A stretch of DNA of 37,520 bases. Origin: Verrucomicrobiota bacterium. Lineage in GTDB: Bacteria; Verrucomicrobiota; Verrucomicrobiia; Chthoniobacterales; UBA10450. The DNA lies in NCBI GenBank assembly GCA_005887825.1, contig VBQC01000001.1, positions 1 to 37,520 on the forward strand, given 5' to 3'. Position numbers and translations under genes: made by a program. Each line of letters begins with the position of its first letter. The stretch's first letter is position 1. The notes under the pieces were generated by a model. It worked only from the letters and a program-made list of their open reading frames with translations, did not search any database and had not been told where the DNA came from. Shown in pieces: positions 9,756-16,960 of the stretch.

Positions 9756-11263
9756 CACGTTTCGTAGCCGCTGTCAAAATCGCCTCGGCGAATCGCTTCG
9801 GCAACCCGTGCAATGTCGCCGGAGAGGGGACGATCTTGCGTGAGAGGTCGCGCAATTTCCCTCAACACAGCAAAAGCCTTTTCCACACCGGTCCCGGCCT
9901 TAAGCGGGCGCCGGTATTCCAAAGCTTCGGCGCCAGCGAGCAACTCGATCGCCAGCAAATTTTCTGCAAGATCAACAATTTCCCGGAATTTCAATGCGCC
10001 CGTCATTCCCATCGCAACGTGGTCTTCTTTGCCAGCGGAGGTGGGAACATTGTCGATGCTCGATGGGTGCGCGAGCACTTTCGCCTCGCTAAGCAGAGCA
10101 GCCGCAGCAACGTGCGCGATCATGAAGCCTGATTCCATGCCGGGATGCCGGGCCAGAAACGCGGGCAAGCCTTCGTTCGTGTCCGGATTGAGCAGGCGCT
10201 CGATTCGGCGCTCGCTAATGCTCATCAGGTCCGTTACCGCGATGGCGGCGTAGTCGAATACGAGGGCCAGTGGCGCGCCGTGAAAATTGCCACCCGAAAT
10301 GACGTCTCCGCTCTCAGCGAACACAAGTGGATTATCGGTCGCCGACGCAGATTCGATGAGAAGCACATCCTCGCAATGCGACAGCGCGCCGCGCGCGGCA
10401 CCGTGCACCTGCGGCATACAACGCAGGCTGTAGGCATCCTGGATACGCGGATCGTTCTCGAGATGCGATTGGCGAATCTCGCTTCCTTCCAGAATCACCA
10501 ACAGATGTTTGGCCGCCGCTCTTTGTCCAGGATGCGGCCGCGCGTCTTGCAACCGCGGATCGAACGCGGCAGGGGTGCCTTTCAGCGCCTCGAGACTCAT
10601 CGCGCCTGAAACATCGGCCACATGAGAGAGCCGTTTCGCGCGCAGAAGCGCGAGCCCGCCCACTGCATGCATAGCCTGGGTGCCATTTAGCAACGCGAGT
10701 CCCTCTTTCGCTTCCAGCCGATGGGGCTTGAGACCGGCCCGGCTAAGCGCTTCGCCGCTTTCCATTCGTTCAGCTTTAAAAAAGGCATCGCCCTCGCCAA
10801 TCAGGCTCAATGCGAGATGAGCGAGCGGCGCGAGATCGCCGCTGGCGCCCACCGAACCTTTTTCCGGAACGACTGGATGCACGCGACGATTAAGCATCTC
10901 ACAAAGCATTTGGATGACTTCGGGACGGATTCCGCTAAGCCCGAGCGCAAGCACGTTTGCGCGGAGCAACATCATCGCGCGCACCTCCGGTTCCGAGAGT
11001 GGCTGGCCGATTCCGCAGGCGTGGCTGCGAACAAGATTCAGCTGGAGCTCGCCCAACGCATCGCGCGGGATGCGAACATCAGAGAGTTTGCCAAAACCCG
11101 TGCTGACGCCGTAAACGGCGGCATCACGCGCGATGATTTCTTCGACAAGTTTGCGCGAAGCCAGAATTCGCGGGCGTGCGAGGGTGGAAATTTCAACTGC
11201 CTGACCACTGAGCGCAACCGCAGCGATATCGGCGAGTGTCAATTTCTGACCGTTTAATTCCAT
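9755..11263 (-). CDS. hutH: Histidine ammonia-lyase
   Basis: A 502-residue lyase that deaminates histidine to urocanate, the first step of the Hut pathway. The Ala-Ser-Gly triad that cyclises to the MIO electrophile is at 140-142 within [15 protein letters not shown], and the catalytic Tyr is in YGVSTGFG (Tyr51). Its length and motifs match HAL rather than phenylalanine ammonia-lyase, and the hutU, ftcD and hutI neighbours confirm the pathway. It is the first gene of the run; a strong hairpin terminator 80 bases upstream isolates it from the preceding small genes. No hut regulator is adjacent and no clear Shine-Dalgarno site is seen. Confidence 0.98.
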   Translation of the reverse strand: MELNGQKLTLADIAAVALSGQAVEISTLARPRILASRKLVEEIIARDAAVYGVSTGFGKLSDVRIPRDALGELQLNLVRSHACGIGQPLSEPEVRAMMLLRANVLALGLSGIRPEVIQMLCEMLNRRVHPVVPEKGSVGASGDLAPLAHLALSLIGEGDAFFKAERMESGEALSRAGLKPHRLEAKEGLALLNGTQAMHAVGGLALLRAKRLSHVADVSGAMSLEALKGTPAAFDPRLQDARPHPGQRAAAKHLLVILEGSEIRQSHLENDPRIQDAYSLRCMPQVHGAARGALSHCEDVLLIESASATDNPLVFAESGDVISGGNFHGAPLALVFDYAAIAVTDLMSISERRIERLLNPDTNEGLPAFLARHPGMESGFMIAHVAAAALLSEAKVLAHPSSIDNVPTSAGKEDHVAMGMTGALKFREIVDLAENLLAIELLAGAEALEYRRPLKAGTGVEKAFAVLREIARPLTQDRPLSGDIARVAEAIRRGDFDSGYET

Positions 11264-11344
11264 CGGCGCAGTTTAATTGGAACGCAGCGAAATGGGAAGT
11301 ACGTGCGCGCATGTCGCATAGGCCACATACGGCATGAAAAAAGA

Positions 11345-11376
11345 AAAAGGCCAGGTCGACCGTGACCTGGCCTTTT
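11345..11376 (-). terminator. Rho-independent terminator after the small lipoprotein pair
   Basis: A perfect 13-base stem (AAAAGGCCAGGTC with its complement) closes a six-base loop at 11358-11363. On the minus strand it is followed by T5-C-T6. It lies between the small lipoprotein gene and hutH, so it should end the upstream transcript and isolate the hut run. The A/T ends of the stem also allow weaker function on the + strand. Confidence 0.9.
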
Positions 11377-11417
11377 GTGCGCAAAGTTGACCGCAAACAG
11401 TAACTTGGGCGGCGGCT

Positions 11418-11531
11418 TTATTTCCCGTACGTGCTTGGAGGTGGGGTGACTTCCTTGTGTTGCGCACAAGCCCCGAGTCCCAAAGCAGTGACCAGCACCG
11501 CCACGATCATGATCGTTTTTAAAAGTTTCAA
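11418..11531 (-). CDS. Small lipoprotein, copy A (37 aa)
   Basis: A 37-residue predicted lipoprotein starting with TTG at 11531, preceded by a strong AGGAGG site nine bases away; this site decides the start. A short basic N-terminus (MKLLK), a hydrophobic core and a lipobox LGAC (Cys22) are followed by a 15-residue tail, AQHKEVTPPPSTYGK. It is a tandem paralogue of the gene at 11643-11765 (AxSLGACAQHKE versus ALGLGACAQHKE). The size recalls entericidin-like lipoproteins, but there is no convincing match, so the function is unknown. A strong terminator follows 41 bases downstream. Confidence 0.78.
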   Translation of the reverse strand: MKLLKTIMIVAVLVTALGLGACAQHKEVTPPPSTYGK

Positions 11532-11616
11532 TCTATCTCGCCTCCTTTCCCAGCAAGTTGCTCCGGTCTGTTTAGGCAGGGAACTGCAGGGAAGCAACGC
11601 TTTTCTCAACTTTTTT
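11453..11616. repeat. Tandem duplication, unit A
   Basis: This 164-base segment is repeated at 11687-11850 with an offset of exactly 234 bases and about 20 mismatches by eye (roughly 88% identity). It spans most of the lipoprotein gene plus 85 bases of leader. The leader part differs at only about five positions, the coding part at about fifteen. Confidence 0.88.
11569..11597 (-). promoter_or_regulatory. Candidate sigma-70-like promoter, copy A
   Basis: On the minus strand, TTGCTT and TAAACA are separated by exactly 17 bases, ending about 38 bases before the TTG start. The same boxes and spacing are kept in the second copy while the coding parts diverge. The segment can also pair with itself (GTTGCTTCC against GGAGCAAC), so a leader hairpin is an alternative reading. 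Confidence 0.45.
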
Positions 11617-11642
11617 GAACAGATCACAACCGGGCGCCGGAC

Positions 11643-11765
11643 CTATTTTGCGTAACCGGTCGTGCCCGCCCCTGTGGTCACTTCCTCCTTGTGTTGGGCG
11701 CAAGCACCTAAGCTCAAAGCACTGGCTAAAACAGCCACGATCATGATCGCTTTTAAAAATTTCAA
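11643..11765 (-). CDS. Small lipoprotein, copy B (40 aa)
   Basis: A 40-residue paralogue of the copy A gene, also starting at TTG with the identical AGGAGG site nine bases upstream. It has MKFLK, a hydrophobic core, lipobox LGAC (Cys22) and the tail AQHKEEVTTGAGTTGYAK. The AQHKE after the lipid-modified Cys is shared, while the C-terminal tails differ. No terminator separates it from copy A, though copy A carries its own candidate promoter. The function is unknown; a surface or outer-membrane lipopeptide is an inference from the lipobox. Confidence 0.78.
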   Translation of the reverse strand: MKFLKAIMIVAVLASALSLGACAQHKEEVTTGAGTTGYAK

Positions 11766-11850
11766 TCTATCTCGCCTCCTTTCGTAGCAAGTTGCTCCGG
11801 TTTGTTTAGGCAAGGAACTACAGGGAAGCAACGCTTTTCTCAACTTTTTT
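11687..11850. repeat. Tandem duplication, unit B
   Basis: This is the second copy of the 164-base repeat, 234 bases from the first. It includes the leader, the AGGAGG site and most of the lipoprotein reading frame. The leader end AAAAAAGTTGAGAAAAGCG is identical in both units. Confidence 0.88.
11803..11831 (-). promoter_or_regulatory. Candidate sigma-70-like promoter, copy B
   Basis: TTGCTT and TAAACA with 17 bases between them on the minus strand, in the same position relative to the TTG start as in copy A. Conservation of boxes and spacing across the duplication is the main support. Confidence 0.45.
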
Positions 11851-11921
11851 GGATGTATCGAAATGGCGCACATTTCAATTTGCAAGGTCCAGAGTCGGGC
11901 AAGTTCAAAACTTACCAGCTT

Positions 11922-12371
11922 TTATTCTTCGATCACGACGGGCGCGCCTACATCGACAAGATCGAACAACTCGATGACGTCCGCATTACGCATCCGCACG
12001 CATCCGTGGCTCGCCGGGTTGCCGATTTTGTCCTCGTGTTTGGTGCCGTGAATGTAAATGAAACGTTCGCGCGTGTTCGTGTTGTGCTCATCCAAGCCAT
12101 CAAGCCATAGTATGCGCGACATCACCAAGTCCCCAGTCGGAGGAAGCGGATCGTCGGCTTTCAGCGGCACGCGACTTTGAAAAACAGTATCGCTCGGCAG
12201 GCCGTCGCCGATCTTCTCTGCAACGCGAAAGCGACCGATCGGTGTTTTCATGCTGCCTTCTTCCGTCCCGATCCCAAATCGCGAAGTGGACACCGGGTAA
12301 GTGCGGATTAGCGTCTCACCTTCCTTCAATGTGAGGCGCTGATCGCGAATCGAAATGTGAACGTTTTTCAT
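11922..12371 (-). CDS. YkuD-domain L,D-transpeptidase without visible signal peptide
   Basis: A 149-residue protein that is essentially one YkuD domain. The catalytic motif is complete: IHGTKH with His108, then SHGCVRM with His122 and Cys124. Substrate-side motifs SMKTPIGRF and GDLVMSRILWL also fit the family. The protein begins MKNVHISIRDQRLTL, already inside the domain's first strand, so no signal peptide or membrane anchor is visible. Either export is non-classical, the true start is elsewhere, or the enzyme is cytoplasmic. It lies upstream of the two small lipoprotein genes on the same strand, 156 bases from copy B. ATG start at 12371. Confidence 0.88.
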   Translation of the reverse strand: MKNVHISIRDQRLTLKEGETLIRTYPVSTSRFGIGTEEGSMKTPIGRFRVAEKIGDGLPSDTVFQSRVPLKADDPLPPTGDLVMSRILWLDGLDEHNTNTRERFIYIHGTKHEDKIGNPASHGCVRMRNADVIELFDLVDVGAPVVIEE

Positions 12372-12594
12372 TGCTGGCTAAATAGCTGCGCCGAATTGAG
12401 AATCAAGCAACTCAGAGCCAGCGTGAATCGAGTGCGGCGGCGATCGACGGGAACATTTCAGTGCCCGTCCATCAACGCTTGTGAGCAGTTGATCGGTGTT
12501 GCTTCGCGCAGCCTCATCCACCTAAAGACGACGGCCACGATTTTCGTTTGCGTAGTTTGCATCAAATCCGGCTGGCGATAGAATCCGGCTGCTG
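12372..12594. other. Divergent intergenic region, no gene seen
   Basis: These 223 bases lie between the divergently transcribed L,D-transpeptidase and asd genes, so promoters for both should be here. I see no convincing -35/-10 pair, RNA gene or coding frame. CCGGCTG occurs twice just before asd (GAATCCGGCTG and AATCCGGCTGG). Confidence 0.4.
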
Positions 12595-13617
12595 ATGAAA
12601 GGCTATCACATCGCCGTCGTTGGGGCGACTGGCGCGGTCGGTCAGGAACTCTTGCACGTGCTCGAACGGCGAAATTTCCCAGTGGCAAGTCTGCGGCCGA
12701 TCGCTTCGGCGCGTTCCGCCGGGAAATCTGTTCGATTTGGAGATGAATTGATCTCGGTAGACAAACTCGTCGATCACTCTTTTGAAAAAATCGACATCGC
12801 GTTTTTCTGCGCCGGCGGCGAGGTCTCGCGAAAATATGTGCCGATTGCCTGCCAGGCAGACGCGATTGCGATCGATAACTCCTCCGTTTTTCGAATGGAA
12901 CCGCACGTGCCGCTGGTCATTCCCGAGATTAACGTCGAAGATGTGCGAGGACACCGCGGTCTCATTTCGAATCCAAATTGCACGACGGCGATCGCGCTGA
13001 TGGCGCTTTATCCTTTGCACCGCGTGTTTGGCGTGCGCCGGATGTTTGCTGCGAGCTATCAAGCCGTTTCCGGCAGCGGCGCGCGCGCAATCGAAGAGTT
13101 GACCCAGCAAGTGAAAGACGCAGCGCGAGAACCTGTCGTGAATGCGAGTCGAACGCATCTACCGCATACGTCGCAAGTTTATCCGCATCCGATCGCGTTC
13201 AATCTTCTCCCACATGTCGATTCATTTCTCGAGAGTGGTTACACCAAGGAAGAAATGAAAATGCAAAATGAAGGACGCAAGATCATGCACCTTCCGGAAT
13301 TTCGCGCCTCGGCGACCTGCGTGCGCGTGCCCGTTTATCGCGCGCACTCAGTCGCGGTAAGCGCGGAATTCGAACGCTCGGCATCGGTAGAGCAAGCGCG
13401 CGAGGTTTTGGCCAAAGCGCCGGGACTGGAATTGGTTGACGAGCCACAGAGCAATCGTTATCCCATGCCGCTAAGCGTCGCCGGAAAAGACAATTGTCAG
13501 GTGGGCCGCATCCGCATCGATTGCGCTCTTGAGAACGGGCTTTCCTTTTGGGTATCGGGCGATCAACTGCTCAAAGGCGCTGCTTTGAACGCGGTGCAAA
13601 TTGCGGAGTTGTTGTAG
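12595..13617 (+). CDS. asd: Aspartate-semialdehyde dehydrogenase
   Basis: A 340-residue enzyme that reduces aspartyl phosphate to aspartate semialdehyde with NADPH. This is the branch point for lysine/diaminopimelate, threonine and methionine synthesis. The NADP-binding loop GATGAVGQ is at 10-17 and the catalytic Cys129 lies in SNPNCTTA. The conserved His region RVPVYRAHS is near residue 245. Length is normal for the family. It stands alone on the + strand between two minus-strand blocks and ends before a strong GC-rich hairpin. No clear Shine-Dalgarno site precedes the ATG. Confidence 0.97.
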   Translation: MKGYHIAVVGATGAVGQELLHVLERRNFPVASLRPIASARSAGKSVRFGDELISVDKLVDHSFEKIDIAFFCAGGEVSRKYVPIACQADAIAIDNSSVFRMEPHVPLVIPEINVEDVRGHRGLISNPNCTTAIALMALYPLHRVFGVRRMFAASYQAVSGSGARAIEELTQQVKDAAREPVVNASRTHLPHTSQVYPHPIAFNLLPHVDSFLESGYTKEEMKMQNEGRKIMHLPEFRASATCVRVPVYRAHSVAVSAEFERSASVEQAREVLAKAPGLELVDEPQSNRYPMPLSVAGKDNCQVGRIRIDCALENGLSFWVSGDQLLKGAALNAVQIAELL

Positions 13618-13680
13618 CCACGGCCTCTGTGAGCCGCGCGCAACCGGTAAGAGCAAGAGGTGCTCTCGATGTAACGCAAA

Positions 13681-13707
13681 GCGGCCCCGGATCACCCCCG
13701 GGGCCGC
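13681..13707. terminator. GC-rich hairpin between converging genes
   Basis: A perfect 10-base stem, GCGGCCCCGG with CCGGGGCCGC, encloses seven bases. It lies between the asd stop and the stop of the convergent secreted-protein gene, 24 bases past the latter. On the minus strand only TTT follows the stem, so the T-tail is weak. A shared bidirectional terminator is the likely role. Confidence 0.75.
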
Positions 13708-13731
13708 CGTTAATCTCAAATTAAGTTCGTG

Positions 13732-15597
13732 TTATTGGGGGCCAGGAGTAGGAGACGTTTCCTTGCCTTTCTTTTGCCCGCCTTGTGGTTTTTCGTGACC
13801 AGGCGCGCCGCCAGGAGAAGACCGCCCAGCGGAAGCTCCGCCGCGCTGACCATAGGCACCCTGCCCTCGCTGTCCTCCACTCCCGGGGCTCTCGTGAGGA
13901 GCCGCGCCCTTTGTGGCAGGAGGCACCGTTCCGGTTTGTTCAGGTCCGCGTCCTCTAAATCTTCCCTGCGGCTCATTTGTAGTGCCGCCAGGTTGCGCGG
14001 GGCTCGGACTGGCAACGCCGCGTTCAAATTGTCCTCTGTTCTTGCTAGGTGGCTGCGTTGCCTCAGGCGCAACCGGAGCGGCACCGGGTTGCTCACGTCC
14101 GCGTCCTCTAAATCTTCCCTGCGGCTCGTTTGTAGTGCCGCGAGGTTGCTCAGGGCTCGGACTGGGAACGCCGCGTTCAAATTGTCCTCTGTTCTTGCTA
14201 GGTGGCTGCGTTGCCTCAGGCGCAACCGGGGCCGCGCCGGTTTGCCCGAGCGGCGACTTGCGTGGCGGTGGCCCATGAGGGGGCGTCGGGCTCGTTTCGA
14301 ACCTGCCCCTCCCCGGCCTGCCGTATTCTTCTCCAGCTGGAGAACCTTGAATACGTGGAGAAGGCGGGCCAGCCGGTGACCTCGCTGGTGTGCCAGTCAG
14401 ACTCGGTTGGGGTTGTTCGCCGGGTCGGCCTCTCCGTTTGCCTCTTTCAAACGGCGCTCCTGTTGCGCGCGGAGAACCCGTTGGACTTCCAGTAACACCC
14501 GGTGTGCCCGTGGCACCCGGTTGAACTCGTCCACCCGGCCGACCATGCCTGCCTTTTTCAAATGGCGATCCTGTAGCGGCCGGTGAAGCGATTGGACTCC
14601 CGCCCGCGGTCGCTGCAGGTGCAGTGGCAGATGGCGAACCACCAGCCGGTCCTCGTCCCGCCGCGGCGCCGGTTGGCGGCGGAATACTCTTTGGATTCTC
14701 GGTTTTAATTTTTTGCTTTAGCTGCGCTTCGTTAGGAACACCGGCCCAGCCTTTCTCGATTTTTGGCTTGGCGACTTTCGCTTTTACGCTCGGAGGCGCT
14801 GCCCCCGGAGCTGATTTAGTCAGTTTCTGAGGAGCAGCGACCACAAGTTTGCCGCCTTGGACTTTTGTCAGCGCTCCGGATTTCGCTGCCGCGGACAAAT
14901 TGGTCGCTGACTCCCGCGTGATGCTCAGGCGCTGAATGGGCCGGCTGGAATGCGCGCTCAGCACGTTGTAATCAGGACCATAATTATATACGACATTGTT
15001 CCTAACGGAAATGTTGGTCACGTTCACCGTGTTGTTGATATAGGTGACGTTTTGCGACGGTGCGAAGATGCGATCGCGCAAGACCGGCTCACCGATAAAA
15101 CGAACATCGACGAAGTTGTAATACTCGGGACCGATATCAAATTCGATATCCGCCTGTGCGCCAATAGGCTGTCCCTCGTAAACAACCCCCGGGCCGCGCG
15201 GTGGCAACGGCGCCCAGCCGACATAATCCCCACCTGTTCGCCACGAAACCCACGCCGGACCCCAGTCCAGATCGCTGCCGGGGAACCAGACCCAGCCGTA
15301 ATCGGCCAGGCGCGCCCAGCGCCCATAATGGTAAGCAGCCCAGCCGAAATCTTCGTACGAGATCCATGTCCATCCGTCATCCGTGTAGGCCCAGTAGCCA
15401 TCAGCATAAGGACGCCAATTCGGGTCGTTCACCGCCAGATCGGGTTGCCACCCGTAGCCGTAGTCTGCAACCTCAATCCAGTTTCCTCCGGAAAGATTGT
15501 TGTAGAAGAAATCAATCGACATATCGTCTGCCCGCGCACCCGGCAAGGCAGGCAAGACAAACGCGAGCATCGTTAACGCAAAAAGTATTCTTTTCAT
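13732..15597 (-). CDS. Secreted W/Y-rich protein with Pro/Gly-rich repetitive tail (DUF6600-like)
   Basis: A 621-residue protein with a clear signal peptide (MKRILFALTMLAFVLPALPGARA). Residues about 25-150 hold repeated Trp/Tyr/Gly motifs such as DGYWAYTDDGWTWISYEDFGWAAYHYGRW, which I recognise from memory as the DUF6600 type of uncharacterised exported proteins. A short Asn/Val-rich stretch follows. The C-terminal half, from about residue 290, is low-complexity Pro/Gly/Ala/Arg sequence with motifs like PFEKGRHGRPG and GRFRGRGREQ. It includes a 51-residue tandem repeat. The function is unknown; an envelope or extracellular role fits the signal peptide. A hairpin terminator follows. No Shine-Dalgarno site is seen at the ATG. 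Confidence 0.85.
   Translation of the reverse strand: MKRILFALTMLAFVLPALPGARADDMSIDFFYNNLSGGNWIEVADYGYGWQPDLAVNDPNWRPYADGYWAYTDDGWTWISYEDFGWAAYHYGRWARLADYGWVWFPGSDLDWGPAWVSWRTGGDYVGWAPLPPRGPGVVYEGQPIGAQADIEFDIGPEYYNFVDVRFIGEPVLRDRIFAPSQNVTYINNTVNVTNISVRNNVVYNYGPDYNVLSAHSSRPIQRLSITRESATNLSAAAKSGALTKVQGGKLVVAAPQKLTKSAPGAAPPSVKAKVAKPKIEKGWAGVPNEAQLKQKIKTENPKSIPPPTGAAAGRGPAGGSPSATAPAATAGGSPIASPAATGSPFEKGRHGRPGGRVQPGATGTPGVTGSPTGSPRATGAPFERGKRRGRPGEQPQPSLTGTPARSPAGPPSPRIQGSPAGEEYGRPGRGRFETSPTPPHGPPPRKSPLGQTGAAPVAPEATQPPSKNRGQFERGVPSPSPEQPRGTTNEPQGRFRGRGREQPGAAPVAPEATQPPSKNRGQFERGVASPSPAQPGGTTNEPQGRFRGRGPEQTGTVPPATKGAAPHESPGSGGQRGQGAYGQRGGASAGRSSPGGAPGHEKPQGGQKKGKETSPTPGPQ
13944..14245. repeat. Two tandem 153-base units inside the secreted protein gene
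   Basis: Unit starts at 13944 and 14097, an offset of 153 bases or 51 codons, keep the reading frame. Each unit encodes the series PEATQPPSKNRGQFERGV, a Ser/Pro stretch, then TNEPQGRFRGRG. Few differences (for example GVPSPSPEQPRG versus GVASPSPAQPGG) point to a recent duplication; the second unit's downstream edge is approximate. Confidence 0.85.
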
Positions 15598-15855
15598 ATT
15601 TGTGAAAGAGGGTGTTGAGGCGTTCGACTTCCGCGCTTCGCGGTTTATTCATCATATAATTCGAAAATCCCGCGGCCATCGCGCGTCGCTCATCGCAGAT
15701 TGTCTCGCTCTCAATTGTAAGAGTTATCCGAGGCGTTTTGATAATCGGTCGCGGAGCCGTGGACGCTCAAGACGGAGAGCAAAATGTCAGTTTGCATTCC
15801 GAGCGGCGATAATGGCTGGAAACGCCACTCGTGGTCACAGCGTTTAGCAAACGTT
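15598..15855. other. Intergenic region, no gene seen
   Basis: These 258 bases separate purM from the start of the secreted W/Y-rich gene. Near 15602-15640 there is a GTTGAGGCGTTCGACTTCC-like word repeat. I see no reading frame with credible protein features on either strand. The promoter for the secreted protein should lie here, but no boxes stand out. Confidence 0.4.
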
Positions 15856-16878
15856 CTACAGGACCAAGCGCGTCTTGCCGGTACCGCGCTCGATTCGGCC
15901 AATTCGTTTCGCGCGTAACACTGACATGGCGCGCTTCGCATTCCGCTCCGAAACGGCTGCCACCATGCCGATCCCCATGTTAAACACTTGATACATCTCC
16001 GTATCTTCGACAACGCCGTTTTGCTGCAAGATTTGAAAAATGCGTGGCACACGCCAGCTTTTCGTCTCAATCACGGCGTCGCAATCGTTCGGTAGAATTC
16101 GCGGCAAATTATCGATTAGGCCACCGCCGGTGATGTGCGCGAGACCTTTGATCATGCCGCTTGGAGCATTTCCGACGATCGGATGATAATTCTTGTGCAC
16201 TCGCAGCAATTCCTGGCCAACGGTTGTTGTCGATCCTGGGAGACGCGAACCGACCTTCAATCTCATTTTCTCGAACAAAATTCTTCGGGCAAGTGAATAG
16301 CCATTTGTGTGCAAGCCGTTTGACTCGAGGCCGAGGACGGCATCGCCTGGTCTGATTTTGCTGCCGTCAACGATTTTGGCGCGATCGACCACGCCGACGA
16401 TGCAACCAGCCAGATCGTATTCGCCTTCGCGATAGATTCCCGGCATTTGTGCGGTTTCCCCGCCGATCAGGGCACAGCCGGCAGACCGGCATGCGCGCGA
16501 AAATCCGCGCAACAGGTCACCGAACACGCGCGGGTCAAGCTTCTCGCAGCCGATGTAATCGAGAAAGAAAAGCGGTTCCGCTCCAAGCACTGCAATGTCG
16601 TTTACACAGTGGTTTACAAGGTCGGCGCCTACGGTGTCGTGTTTGTTCATCGCAAACGCGATTTTCAATTTTGTCCCGACGCCATCGATGCTTGCAACGA
16701 GCACCGGCTCGCGCATTCCAGAAAAGTTCGCGCGAAACAATCCACCGAATCCGCCGATCTCGCCAAGTACCTGCGGCCCGTGCGTTTGCTTCGCCAGCGA
16801 CTGAATGGGGCGTTTCAGTCGATTACCAAGAGCGACATCCACGCCCGCGCGTGCGTAGGCCTTTTGCTTCCTTGTCAT
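15856..16878 (-). CDS. purM: Phosphoribosylformylglycinamidine cyclo-ligase (AIR synthetase)
   Basis: A 340-residue enzyme, normal length when started at the ATG at 16878 (MTRKQKAYARAGVDVALGNRL). An upstream in-frame start at 16905 would add RDSSTSLG, which is simply the translation of a palindromic repeat and is rejected. Family motifs seen include GGFGGLF, VASIDGVGTKLKIAF, GGETAQMPGIY and LAHITGGG. It closes FGAM to AIR with ATP in purine synthesis. It is the last gene of purL-purF-purM. Its ATG lies inside the terminal TGTCAT (minus strand ATGACA) of the repeat at 16873-16947. Confidence 0.96.
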   Translation of the reverse strand: MTRKQKAYARAGVDVALGNRLKRPIQSLAKQTHGPQVLGEIGGFGGLFRANFSGMREPVLVASIDGVGTKLKIAFAMNKHDTVGADLVNHCVNDIAVLGAEPLFFLDYIGCEKLDPRVFGDLLRGFSRACRSAGCALIGGETAQMPGIYREGEYDLAGCIVGVVDRAKIVDGSKIRPGDAVLGLESNGLHTNGYSLARRILFEKMRLKVGSRLPGSTTTVGQELLRVHKNYHPIVGNAPSGMIKGLAHITGGGLIDNLPRILPNDCDAVIETKSWRVPRIFQILQQNGVVEDTEMYQVFNMGIGMVAAVSERNAKRAMSVLRAKRIGRIERGTGKTRLVL

Positions 16879-16947
16879 TCCGAGCGAAGTCGAGGAATCT
16901 CTCAATTTAGAACAGTAAGAGATGTCTCGACTCCGCTGGACATGACA
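16873..16947. repeat. Palindromic element, copy 1 (purF-purM junction)
   Basis: A 75-base element with terminal TGTCAT and ATGACA. The two arms of about 30 bases can pair at about 24 positions by eye (left arm TGTCATTCCGAGCGAAGTCG; right arm complement TGTCATGTCCAGCGGAGTCG). It fills almost the whole purF-purM gap and contributes the purM ATG. A second copy, inverted relative to this one, is at 34630-34728. It could be a REP/MITE-like element mobilised in trans. Confidence 0.85.
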
Positions 16948-16960
16948 GCAAAAAAAGCGC

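Noticed and set aside
16879-16905. Nine-residue N-terminal extension of purM
   Set aside because: RDSSTSLG is the translation of the palindromic repeat arm; PurM proteins begin close to KAYARAGVD.
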